From Synchiropus splendidus (taxonomy: Eukaryota; Chordata; Actinopteri; Syngnathiformes; Callionymidae), in NCBI RefSeq assembly GCF_027744825.2, contig NC_071343.1:11938366-12002365 (forward strand): 64,000 nt of DNA, in the 5' to 3' direction. Below, one piece after another: positions 1 through 12,200 of this stretch. The notes below the pieces were generated by a model. The model was not told where the DNA came from and did no database searches. It saw only the letters and a list, made by a program, of their open reading frames with translations. Made by a program: the position numbers and the translations under genes. Position 1 is the first letter of the stretch, and the number at the start of each line of letters is the position of its first letter.

Positions 1-1374
1 ACAAGTCTGAGAAGTGTATGCTCATGTTTTTTCTCACTGTTTTTTCTATTAGCATAATGCCAAAGGTAAACGTTGCAGCAGCAGAAGAAAATCAACCCTG
101 GAAAACTGGCGGAGTTCAAATTCAGGTTCATGGTCGAACCGTGGATGGGTCAGGCCAAACCCAACATGGAACTATTTTATTAACCAAACAGTTGGAGGCA
201 AAATAACAACAATAAAACTGTTAATTGTTTTCATCTTGTGCACTTGGGCATGTCTCTTTTTGGCTGTGTTTTATGAACACCATTCATCTTTTCACGTCCA
301 GTTCAGACTAACTCTCCAATAAAAAACCTTAAAAATGGGCGCAACTGTTTCTTTTGATGAGAGTTTTTAGAGGTTCTGGATCGACTTTTGAGAGTCATGA
401 CAGGAAAATGAGACTCATACACCCTGCTGGTGATGGGATGCTGTTTCTCTTAACACACGTGGTTCTCCTTACAGTCTTGGCCAGTGCTGCATCAGCACTG
501 CATGGAAAATATACAAACACAAGTGACAAGTCCAAAGCTTGAAATGATCTTTATGAAAACCCGTGTGTGTTTCTGCACTTATGGCAACAAATTGTTGTCA
601 TGCCCTCCTGCACCATGTCCTGCACAACTGTCTCAGCGATTGATCTGCCTGTATGTGAAGTAGAATTTTTCAATTCAAGATAATGCGAACAAAATGGCTG
701 CAGTATAAGCTTTGGTAAAATGGTTTAGCAGGGTGAATGTTGCTTTTCCTTGGTGCCTTCTATACTGTGACTCAACCGAAATGCATTATGCACCTCTTGC
801 TGTTGTTCTCAAAACAACAACAAAAATGAAACAGCAGAACAAAGACAAACTCTTGACATCTTTCAGTGCTCAAGAGATTTCGTAAGATTGTTCCAGAGCA
901 CATCAGGATACACAAAAAGCGTAAGAGATTCTTTTTTTTGTCTGTTAGAGATCCCCTCATGACAATAAAAAAATCAGGGGTTGATCATTATGTATTGCTG
1001 CGCCCCAATAACCTGAGATTCTGTCCCACCACTGATCAAGATGGTTGTCTCTGTGCCAGAAATCCTGCTGGACCACAACCTTCATACGAAGACAACACAT
1101 AGCAACAATGCGATAAACACCTAAGACCACAGGATCATTGTGGAAGTGACAAGAAGTTCTGGCTTATACTGTTGTACCATCGACGGTGGAGAAGGGGCAA
1201 AGTCAGGACAAAAACATCCCATTTATTCTGAACTGTGCACCGCACTTCGGGTTAGAAGAAATTTGTTTTGGAGGAGGACATTTTTCTTTTTTAAATCAAC
1301 ATGTTTGGTCGTAATTCCAAGGATTTTGCAGTGATGTAGTCGTTGAAAATCCCTCCCAGTTGGATGACCAAATC

Positions 1375-1510
1375 AACCAGGGGTGGCCATTCCAGTCCCC
1401 AGTGGGCCGGGGAGGTGCAGGTTTTCGTTCCAACCGATCATGCGCACACAGTTTAACCAATGAGGTTTGAGCTGAAACAAGCAGCACCAGGCTGACAACT
1501 GATTCAACCT
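1375..1510. repeat. Interspersed teleost repeat
   Basis: The words GGGTGGCCATTCCAGTCCCC, GTGGGCCGGGGAGGTGCAGG and TTTTCGTTCCAACC form a phrase that recurs in many fish genomes ('CCAGTCC..GGGCCG..TGCAGGTTTT'). The family is not named here because I cannot place it without a library search. Confidence 0.5.
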
Positions 1511-1639
1511 CTTGATTAATATGAAGTAGGGGTTAGGCGTTCTTGAGTCTTTATAGCTAAGGCTAAGAGGCTAAGAGCCACATTGTTTACTGTGTTGCTG
1601 AAAAGATCCTACCAATAAGTGAGGCTGCAAGGCTCACCT

Positions 1640-1745
1640 CAACAGCTGGTCACGTGACTTAGCGGCAGTTAAACACATGCCTGTGTGTCACAAGGTTGCT
1701 GGTTTGCACCCAGCGTATGTCTCTTATGCATGTTTTTTTTTTTTT
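1640..1745 (+). repeat. Possible tRNA-derived SINE fragment
   Basis: ACTTAGCGGCAGTTAAACAC resembles an A-box region. About 30 nt later AAGGTTGCTGGTTTGCACCC resembles a tRNA B-box (GGTTCGANNCC). An oligo-T run follows at 1734-1746. The layout fits an old Pol III-derived SINE, but the similarity is loose. Confidence 0.4.
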
Positions 1746-3255
1746 TACATTTTACCACGATCCTCCTCCAAATGTCAAGCGGCGTAGATAGAAACGTGTG
1801 CACCATTTATTTTACTTGTATATAAAAATCGAATCGGTGTGTGTGGGTGACGCTGCAGACTGGAGTGTCTAACACATGCCAAACGTTTAGTTTAGGGAAT
1901 GACAAACGTGGAACTAAGTCATGTAAATCGTGTTGATCGTGGATCTGATGACACACACATCGGTATTGAACATGCTCCAAGCCGGGCGAGGCATGTTCAT
2001 GTTTCAAAGTTAAACGCAACGAAGTCTTTGAACAATATTTTGACATTTCGCCAGAATAGCTCTTATTTTTTCGTCTTATTTCCTGTATAAACGATGAACT
2101 TGACCCAAAATCGCATTTGGTGAAGAGCCGCATGAGACAGCCGCGGGTTGGCCAGGCCTGCACTATTATACGTGTGATGCCTTGTAAATATACTAATAGT
2201 TCATTATAGATGAGTTGGAGTTTACCCAAGTGTGATCTGGAAATTTGGCACGTCCTTGTGCATTCTCCTATCTTAAAAGGCACAGTCCTCTCTGAGTGAC
2301 GGTGAGGACGTGCTGAGATTGAGAGTCACACTACGTGTAGTCTACGTGTTGACACTAAGCGGAAATCTCAGCTTTTAGGGGTCAAAATAAAGCCACTGGC
2401 AAGAGCCTGGTTTTACGCATGTGCAGAGGTCCCTTACCAACCCTCCGAGGGGTACCAGCATTATCCTGAATGAACAGAGCTGATGCCATTTTATATTCGT
2501 ACCTGAGCGAGAGCCTCAACGTGCGATTTCCATCACATGATCTTTATTCTATTCATTATATTTGTTACATTTACTTTAGGAACCCCACAGTTTGATCGAA
2601 CCTGATTTATAGACTTTTCTGGGGCGGATCAAAAACCTCTGAAAAAAGATTAGGACTTGAGTAGACTGCTGACATTCACTTGTATTCCTCAGCATAACGG
2701 ATTCTTCGTCCTTGACAGCTGCGGCAATTAAACCTCTAATTGAATCTGAACGCGTCACAGTCACTCAAAGCGGTCCAATGTCAAGCCTCCCGTTTCCCAA
2801 AAACATCATTAAGAGGCTCATTTATCAACAAATGAATGGTGTTTTGAAGCAAAATGCCCTTTCAGAGCCGCAGATTTCCATCCCAGCAGAGCAATGACAC
2901 GGCACTCAGCATCGTCGCATGACGTGCTGCTGTATAAAGATGCTTCCGAAATCTCTTGTGGGGAAATATATATATATATATTTACTCGTCAGGAGATATT
3001 ATTACAATCAATTCAGTTCCTATTACAGTAGGAATATAAGGGATTGGGGCAAATAAAGGATTCTCATTGAATTTTAGCCATACAAGAAAGATTGCATGGT
3101 CATTGTGTATTTAGGAATTGGTTGTTTCCAAGATCTACTACCGTAAAAAATCTGCACTAGTGCTGAACCATTCTTCTGTTGTGGATGTATTATCTGCTGT
3201 AGCATTTTCTCCGTGACTATTTTACATTGACTTTGAAGCCGGCCTTTGATCTTAC

Positions 3256-6200
3256 CTGTAAAGTGTCTTTGGGTGTGACTGCGGTGGTTCGGTTGTCCTC
3301 CCAGTTTATACCAGCCAGGAATGCAGTGTAGTCCACTTTGTCTCCGTCTGCGAAGCTACACAACACAAACATCGATGCAGAAGTTACCGTTACATTATTG
3401 TGTTTTTTAGAGTGAAAGTAGTGCACCATGAATCTGTGTTTACTTCACAGCTTGTGTAAATAAATAATGCTCAAAAGGTGAAGCTGGATCCAACAGTGGC
3501 CAAATGCTACTTTGTGGACACTCACATGTCCAGCAGGGTGTTGAGCAACTTCTCTGGCAGGGGAAGACGGCAGGACTTGCAGATGGTCACCATCTCTTTG
3601 AGGGAGAGAACCTTGGTTCTGGAGTGGAGCAGAGCAATGAGGGGAAAATGTAAAACTCAGATTTCACTTTCAATGATAGCATCCCTCAACTGCTTGGAGT
3701 CAAAAATGTTTTTGTTTCCTTTCAATGCAATGTAGTTTTGCTGAAATATTCATTACACATTTATTATAATATAGTATTTCTGAGTGTGCTGTTAAATTCT
3801 TTATTTTTTGTCAGTTATCTTCATCAAACCTTCAGAGGATTATTTGTTTGTGTTTGTTTGAGTCCTTTGTGTGTTGCTAACCTTCAGTTACTTTTCATCT
3901 TTGAAGTCACTTCTCTATGTCTTAATGTATATTTTTAGTGTCCTTTTTAATTTGAATGTATTACTTTATTCTGTCATGTTTTTCTAAAATATTGTTGTTT
4001 CTCCATTATATTAAATGAAATATTCTTAAGGCACTTAAAATAATAGTCAATAGTTTACCCATGTTTGGAAAATAAACAAACTTTAAAACAATTTGTTGTA
4101 CAAACTTTTTTATAATGCACTTATTATTTTAAGTCTGATTCTGTATTTTGTTTTGACTTAAAATACACTGTCGGAAAACAAATATTATACTAAAATATTG
4201 ATTACATTTTAATCAGAATAGTATTTTGGCTGTTATACATTTTATACAATATATTTTTTTGTTTAATGTTTTCTCATAAAATATGGATACTTTGTTTTGA
4301 ATTCAATTAAAAAACAGGTGCTTTTACAAATGTGAGAACCTTATGAGCGAGCTCCATCTGTAATAGGTTACATCTGAGTCAGCCATATTGTTGTAGTTGA
4401 GTTGTTTAGTGCCTCTCAGTGTCCTAAAGAGACCTTAGTGTCTTAGAACAATGGTTGGCCACATGTGAGCTGGTAATAGCCGTCATGGAGAGCGCCGCCT
4501 GCTCTTTGACAGAATCAGAGGTTCTAACCACAGGGGGACGTCTGAGCCCCATTTTGACCCTCAACAAAACTGTTTGAACCTCGATGTCATAACCAAAGAA
4601 CTTACCACACGGGTGTGACTTTTGAACTTTCCAAGTAAAAAGAAACCATAATTGCGGCGGTGGAAACTAAACAATGCTGCAGAATTCACATTCACACAGA
4701 CATCGTAGCGACGGCGGAGCGAGAACGTAAATTAGCGCTGACATGTATAGCACGCGGACCCGGCCAAATATGCCATCATCGGCAACCATAGTTGGCATTT
4801 CAGTAATAAAAAGCAGTTTGATCAATACGTTATTTACATGAGCCGTCTCCGATGTGGATTTGTCTGGTGATGTGTGAGTGTTGCTGACACAAGAGATCTT
4901 TGTTGTGTTCCGTGGCCATGCCAGACGGTCCGGAGGCCCATTCCTGCCGTGCCTTCCCATTAACGGGAATGATGAACAAGCTGACACTGACTCGAGGTGT
5001 CAACACGGCTGTATGGACCTGCGGGGAAGTTTTAGCGTGTTGCTCTGGTGATAGTTCAGGTCCAACACGTCGTGGCTTAAAAACACAACTTCCCCTGCCA
5101 GCTCGACGGAATACCACCGCTGAGTTCGCATGTAAACATTGGGGTGAAAATGTTTTCTGTCATTGCCAGTGTTGTAACTGTTTATCAAAAAAGCAATGTG
5201 GGATTAGAGGTTGAAAGTACAGACTCGTATTGCAATTTGTGTTTTGGGTTTTATCTTTCATTTTAATGGTGGGACAAACATGTTCTTTTGAAGCTGCAAT
5301 GTTGCTTGCAGATATTTAACATTTTTTAAACTCATCCAGATGTCTTATACGGGACTACAATTGATATTGTTTATTTGCCAAAATTCCACACTCCCGTTGT
5401 GTACTATATTGACATTGGGAAAGTCAACTTTTGCGTCCTATACTGACGCAGAAGGAAGCCTTCAGCGTCACATGTTGACGCATTAGGCTTTCAATTGAAG
5501 CACACGTTCTACACCTTCCAACAATATACAGTATCCCGACACTGTGGGCATTACATTGTGTAAAAGAAAGATGAAGGTTGGGGTTAGGTAAGCTATATCG
5601 GCTTATTCCGTTCTGCATGTAACACCGCACCAATTGCAATTTAAACCCCCTCAAACAGCTGTGGGTTTCAACACTGTCAGTAAGGAGAAGTGCCATACAG
5701 TGTAAGGGGCTTTATATGGGAAATGGACACCAAAATATTTTGGTGAAGAGAGCTCCCAAATGTCTCGCCTGTGCTTGTGCTCCACACCTTCCCCTTTGGG
5801 ACACGACACTGGACGGAAAAGATTTTACTCCACTGAAACAGGCAACGCTGAAGGTTGCCTTTGGCATCAGTATGGGACGCAAAAGTCCTCTTTCCAACAT
5901 CAACATAAAAGGCCAGGGGAGTGAGAATGGATCGATCTAAATGGAGTAGCAGCTGACTGCAAGTTTTGTCTCTGTGCTTTTCTTCCTACGATACACGGGC
6001 TTCCTCTTTAACCATTTGAAAGTCAGCTTTCTACCTTCACAGTTACGGTGCGTAACACACGACACTGATGGTGAGTGCTCTGCCAGGTTTACTGGTTATG
6101 CATAGCAACACGTGTTGATGATAAACAAGCTATTCAAGCAGCAACAAACCCATTTGTTAAAGCACACTTTATATTGCTGAGATGTTGGGCAGCCATGTTG

Positions 6201-9200
6201 GAACAGAGCAGAAACTCACTATCATGTTACATTACTCAACTAGAAACTATATTTTGGGAGGGGAAAATTTGTGGATTTTCTTGGTTGAAGAATAAAAACC
6301 AGTTGCATAAAGCTGTCGTTTGTGAAAATAATAAGAAAGGTTCTTTTGGGGGGTAAACTAGCAATAACATTGTGTTTGTGTGTTTTCTTGAGGCTTGCAA
6401 AACACTGCGCTCCATCTGGTTCCAATGCTTCCCTTTCCCCGCTGCTGGAACTAATCGTCACTGTGAGGTGCGGCTTAACTGCCAGCACCGCTGTTGCCAC
6501 CTCTGTCTGCCATCATGTGTGTGCTGCACAGTCTTGGTGTCAGCGCGTGTCAGCGTGAGTCAACGTCAGGGGCACCTACCTCTTTTTGTCTTGGAGGGCG
6601 AAGGCTTTAGACAAGCCCAGAAACTCCTGAAAGCTCTTCTTCATGAGGAAGTCCTGGGCGACAGCGAGCAGCAGGTCCACTTCCAGCTGGGGCTTCTCCT
6701 GCTCCAGGAAGCATCGGCAGAGCACCAGAACTTCGTGTTCCGTCAGCTCTGGGTCCAGAGTTAAGAGCTTGTCCCTAAGATCACAAAACACACTTGTCAA
6801 ATTGCCATTCTATGCAAGTGTATTTGCTAAAGCATGGGTGACTGGGTGAAATAAATCGAAATACAGGGTACGAACAAATACACAAAACTCAGAAATGGAC
6901 TTTCAGATGGAGAATGAGGTGCTCTGACATGGTTAAACTTCCACCTCCGTTATTATGGTGAGAATATTCAGGCCCCAAAAGTGGGACAGTAGTTAGATGA
7001 CTTTTTATTGGGCAATCTTAACAACACTGCTGTAGTATGTGACGCATGAGGTTCAAACAGCATTTGTAGCATCTTCAATATATATTTTTACTTGCAGAAA
7101 GTTCCACCCACTTGCTAGATTTGGGTCACGGCTTGACATATAAGGATAATGGTGGGTCCCAAATCCAGACCAGGAAATACCATGACAGTTTGCTTAGGAT
7201 TCTAATTGAGAATTACCCTTCATTGTCTTCACAACTCTCAGCACTAGAATCCCTTCAGTAGACATCTCTAATGTCTTCCTGGCTCCCGGTCAAGCTCACA
7301 ATTAGCTTCCAGATCACACCATTAACGTCCCTCCATTGCCTTTCTCCTTTGTATCGCAATGATCCTCCAGGAAACTCAGTGAGCATCAGAAAATAAAAGT
7401 CATTGATAATAAACCTGTTGTGATCAATTCTAAAGATTGAGTGGTTCTCTAACCAGCAGACCTTGAATGGCGACGGTAATGTCGTGTTTATCCGGTCGTA
7501 TCGGCTGTTAGAAGTGATCCCGGCGGCCTGCTTACCTCAGAGTTTCATAGCCAATGTAGCCAGAGTTGGCGGGGTCTTTCTCAGCAAGAAAGTTCCTCAT
7601 CTCCCTCAGCCTCTCCTCCGCATAAGAACGGATTTTGTTGAAGATCCGACCTAAATCGGCCCTGGGAAACTTGATCAGATTGTGAAAAAGATTTTAAACT
7701 GTTGTGCTGACAGTATCAGGTTTATGTTAGAAGCACTTGTTGCTACAGGAAATAGGAACTTTAAGGACTAAAATAGACCAATGTCTGGATGTAACTTTAC
7801 TGTTTTTTTTCTGTAATCTTTCAGACAACTTCAAGATCCACTAAACTGATGCTACCTTTTAAGAATCCCCCATTTTTTCAGCCATGATTTTGGAACTTTT
7901 CTCAAATGTGCATGAGCTTACGAACCTCCTCGGCATGCTGCTCCATGTAGTTGAGCGTGTATTCGTTGGCTTCCACCAGCAGGAAGTCCCTGTTGTTGAG
8001 GCTGAGCGTCGCTCCCACATACAGATCCTGAGGGGTGAAGTACTCGGACAGTTTGCTCTTGAACAACTCCTGACCTGGCTTCTTCACTCGTCCTCGCTGT
8101 AGAAATTTACCACCGATCACGCCTGGAGAATATTCGACAGAGTTAAGTCACATAATGTCTCAGTCATATTTAAAAAAAACGCTCCAAATCTGTTCTCCTT
8201 TTATGGACTTTTTTATTACAATCTGCCAGCCTAATAACTCCAAGCATATTTCAGCAACTCCGTCTGTGTCCTTTTGTGTTTAATGATGCACCAAATAAAT
8301 CAGGTAGCAGGTGATTCACTAGAGGCTACTTTTTTAACAGCCTTCTCCTCTTTAATTGGACTTTATTTTTACAATAAATGAACGCAAGGTTTGTAAAAAA
8401 AAAAAAAAAAAAGTGGTACTTGTGAGTCATGATAAAAGCTGTCCTTCTGTGTCCTCTGATGATGACTAACTATACTTTTGCTGTCCTTTGGGATGGTGTC
8501 GGTGTGGCCTGGTGCCCAAGGAGAAATATGAAAGTTGCCCAACTAAAAACTTATTAAATTGCAGTTGAGGAGAACTAGCTGATACTGAAAGGTTAAATAC
8601 TTAAGGAGCAATCTATATCTAGTTTGTTTCAAAATAAATTCTGAAGCAGGTGTAGAATAAAGTGTAGAAACTCAATCTAAATATTAAATAGTATTTAATT
8701 ATTTGTCTTATGTTGTTTTATAGCTTGTGACTACGCAGTTTTGTTTATGTACACTGATGTTAGTGTGTATTTATCTATAATGTCTTGGGTATTTTTGTGT
8801 CTTTGTTTTCATTGGCTGCTGCAACATGTTGAATTTCCACACTGTGGGACTAATAAAGGACATCTACACTTCTGCATTCAATATTCTGCAATACCATGAG
8901 TCAACACACATTCTGCCTCACAAGTGATGCGAGGGAGTCGATGAATAAGCTCATGAACGAAAGGTGCATTTGAACCGTAGACATTGTGACTCTATGGAGC
9001 ATAGTTGGGTGTGTGTTGCCATTTCAGCTCTAGTGGCCTCCAATGTAAGAATTGTTGAGGCGCACGTGACTCACCGGTTAATATGCAGTTTCACCTTATA
9101 AGGCAACAAGCGGTTGGTTTGTGTCTCAATTCCAGCTACTTTACGAAGCAAACGTGCTACACTGAGGCTTATACCGCGTCGACCGTGAAAGGGCTTTTGT

Positions 9201-12200
9201 TTTTTTATCTGCACTGCGTCAGTCACCTGAGTTCTTCCGGGGGTGTTCGAATACACTGATGGTGTCATCAGAGAGGAAAAAGGAGATGACAAACACTCTT
9301 TCTTTGTCCACTTCATCCGTCGTCACCATCTTTGCGTTGAAGCTCATCACATTACTGTCCAGGCCACATCTGGAAGACACGCACTCCATCAAACCCGGGA
9401 CCCGGATTCAATCGTGACTCATCCAACCTGTCTTTCTCCATGAATTTGCAGAAATCTTTTCGGGGAGGTTTAGGCAGCAAGCCCTGGCAGGAGCTGAGCG
9501 AGTCCTCCTCGGAGCCAAAACCATTATAAGGGGGTACAAGCCTCGCAGGCTTGGGGACCGGGGGAGATTTGTACTGCACGGGGGTGAAGTCCTCTGGAAA
9601 AAAAAAAAAGTGAGGAACTTAAAAGGTCCAGGAGGAAGAATGATTTTTGACCTCTGGGAGTCAAACAGAACCCTCCATCACATCTGCCTGTCACTAGAGG
9701 TTTGGAGTGCTTTACTACTGTGACTAATACAGAGCCCCTAAACCTGCCCATGGTGGCTGACCCATCTCAGCTTATGTCACTCCAACTCCAACAGTGGTGT
9801 CTGATATCAGTCAAGGCTGCTTCCTTCTGCACTGGATAGCAAACCTATCTGCCAGCTACTTCTCAAAATGCACAGCATGACGCTGTTGTTCAACAAGTTT
9901 TGGGTGCAGTTGAGGACCAGCAAACAAGAAATGCATTTAGCTGTAACCACGTCTAACATCCTGGAGCCTGTTGTAACTACTTTAAAAGGGTTATTATGTT
10001 GTTTTTCCCAGCTTTTATTTTTAGGCAGCAGATTTAGTTTGTCGACCAAAGCGAATTCCTTCAGGGATTTTGTTACCATTTGTATTCAATTTTGTTGTCA
10101 TGTTGCAGTTACAAGCACTTTACAAGTAGATTCTATTCTGCTGGACGTGATGTGGGCATCGAGAGGCAGCATGATTACCTATGCCATATTTGGTGCGGTA
10201 GTGATGCTTGGTGAAGTCATCGCACTCGGTCAGAATCACTTTCCGGCCCCAAACATTGACCTCTCGGCCCAGCATCAGGTCACAGTCCTTGTAGCACTCC
10301 TCGTGAACAGCTCCAGTCTACAGGAAGACAAGAAGAACAACAGGCTGTTTATTCCTGGGCAGAGCATTAAAGCGGAGTCACTTCAGCTGTATAAACACAG
10401 GGCAACATTCTGTCATTCAAACAACCTCAACTGCTGATGTCGATCTGTAAGTCATGTTTAAACGAGCCAAGTTATTGAAATTATTCAACGTCATTGATTT
10501 CAAACTGTTAAATAAATGGCGCCATCTACTGTCGGTATGTTGTCACTCCTTTCATCCAATTTCATCCAGTTAACTGAGGTCGAATACAGTGACCCTACCT
10601 GGGTCAACTCAGAGACAATACAGTGGCACCTCGGTTCTCGACCACAATCCGTTCCAGACGGCCGTTCGAGAAGCGAATTGTTCGAAATCTGAATCGATTT
10701 TTCCCATTACAATGAATGGAAAAAGAGATAATGCGTTCCTAGCCTTAAAACAGTCTTTTGTAGGAGTGAGTGTAGAGCGTCTGCTGCAGGTGCGCTGTTC
10801 CTCTATGTGTGTGGCCGCTGCATGTGGGAGGGGTTGCCGAGTGAGTGACGTCTCTCCAGAAGTGAAGAGGTGCCCGGTGCGTGTCCAGCTCTGAATGTGC
10901 GCTTCTGTGCAGTTTGGCTGTGACAAAGTCATAAACCAAGTCACGCTCTGTCCCAGACTCGCCTCATCCCTGTCCCAGCTCCAGCCCACAACAGGACATC
11001 AAACCCTGGAGTGTGTGTGGAGAGCGAGCACCTCCCCTGTGACACTCTACCACGGTCCAGTGTGGAGACAGGAAAGGTTTTACACCTCAATATGAAGAAA
11101 AAACAGTCAGTAAATGTAGCTAACGGGACACGTCTGCATACAGAGGCTGCGTTATACACAATAACAAAGCGCGTAGTGGGTCAGCTGATCGGTCCGTGCA
11201 CGTTATGTTTTTCCAGGCGTTTTTCGGGGGCGTTCGAGTTCTGGATTTTCGAAATCTCGAAATTTTTGTTCGAACTCCGATTTGTTCGAAGTCTGGGACG
11301 TTCTAAAACTGAGGAATCACTGTATCTCTTCAGCATGGTCGGGGTCTGCCCCAGAGTTGTCCCAAAAGGGTCCATTCTAACAGAGCTACATTAAATGCCT
11401 GAGAAACTGCAGAGAAGCAGCTGCTCTACTGTGAGTCTCTCCTGGACTACTGAGCTTCTCAACCATTTAGATTGTGTTCTTTCCATCACAGCTTGTGACC
11501 AAATGTAGGAGGAGCTTGGTGGCTCAATCGAGACCTTCGTCTTTTGACTCTTGTCTCGCCAAAGTACTGTCATCACTGTTGCCCAAACAGTGATCTGAGC
11601 TTTACACTTTGTATTTGTTGAAGATCATTGTGTTGCGTTTACTTCAAATCACACCATTTACGGTTTCTTTTTTACTTTTTCAGAATTTTAAAAAATGCCG
11701 AGGCGACCGTATGAGCGCAAATCTAACTGATATGAATATTGACAAGCCGAACCTTCAGACTGTCCAGGATGTAGTGGGTGGCCTGGTTGGAGGACGTCAG
11801 CACGTTGAGCAGTGTGCGGTCTGTGACCTCGCCAGGTTGCCTCATCTGGGTCGGAGCGTTCTGCACAGAGATAATAAACAAAACCCGGAGGAGAAAATGA
11901 CTGATTGGTTGGAAGGTGGATCGGCCTTATTAGGAGGCTGAGGCGTTAAATGAAACGGCACCAGAGCGTGAGCTCAAGAGTGATTGAGCTCTGGCTATCT
12001 TTCAAGATGAATCAGGATTCAGTCAGAGGCTTGCAGAAGAACACACAAAAAAACACTGATCAGCCAGTGAACATTACAATTTTTGCAACATTTGCTCAAA
12101 ACTTGCCCCTAAATATAAAGACATCAGCTGAAACTCTTTATACCTTTACTTCCTGTTTCCATATGTTGCTATTGATAGCTATAAATATTTTTAAAAATGG

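Larger units (their letters stand above)
1..3255. other. Left flank, no gene recognised
   Basis: Both strands were searched for the missing efhc2 terminal exon (human segment with VWLGMPSP, YWTFLKDAFG) and nothing convincing was found. A 158-codon minus-strand ORF at 1807-2283 resembles no family I know and has no supporting context. Old repeats are at about 1375-1510 and 1640-1745. Confidence 0.6.

Noticed and set aside
1807..2283. 158-codon minus-strand ORF
   Set aside because: No family resemblance, no promoter or splice context, and not the efhc2 terminal exon.
9868..10437. 189-codon plus-strand ORF
   Set aside because: It is the antisense of the efhc2 exon at 10179-10317 plus flanking intron.
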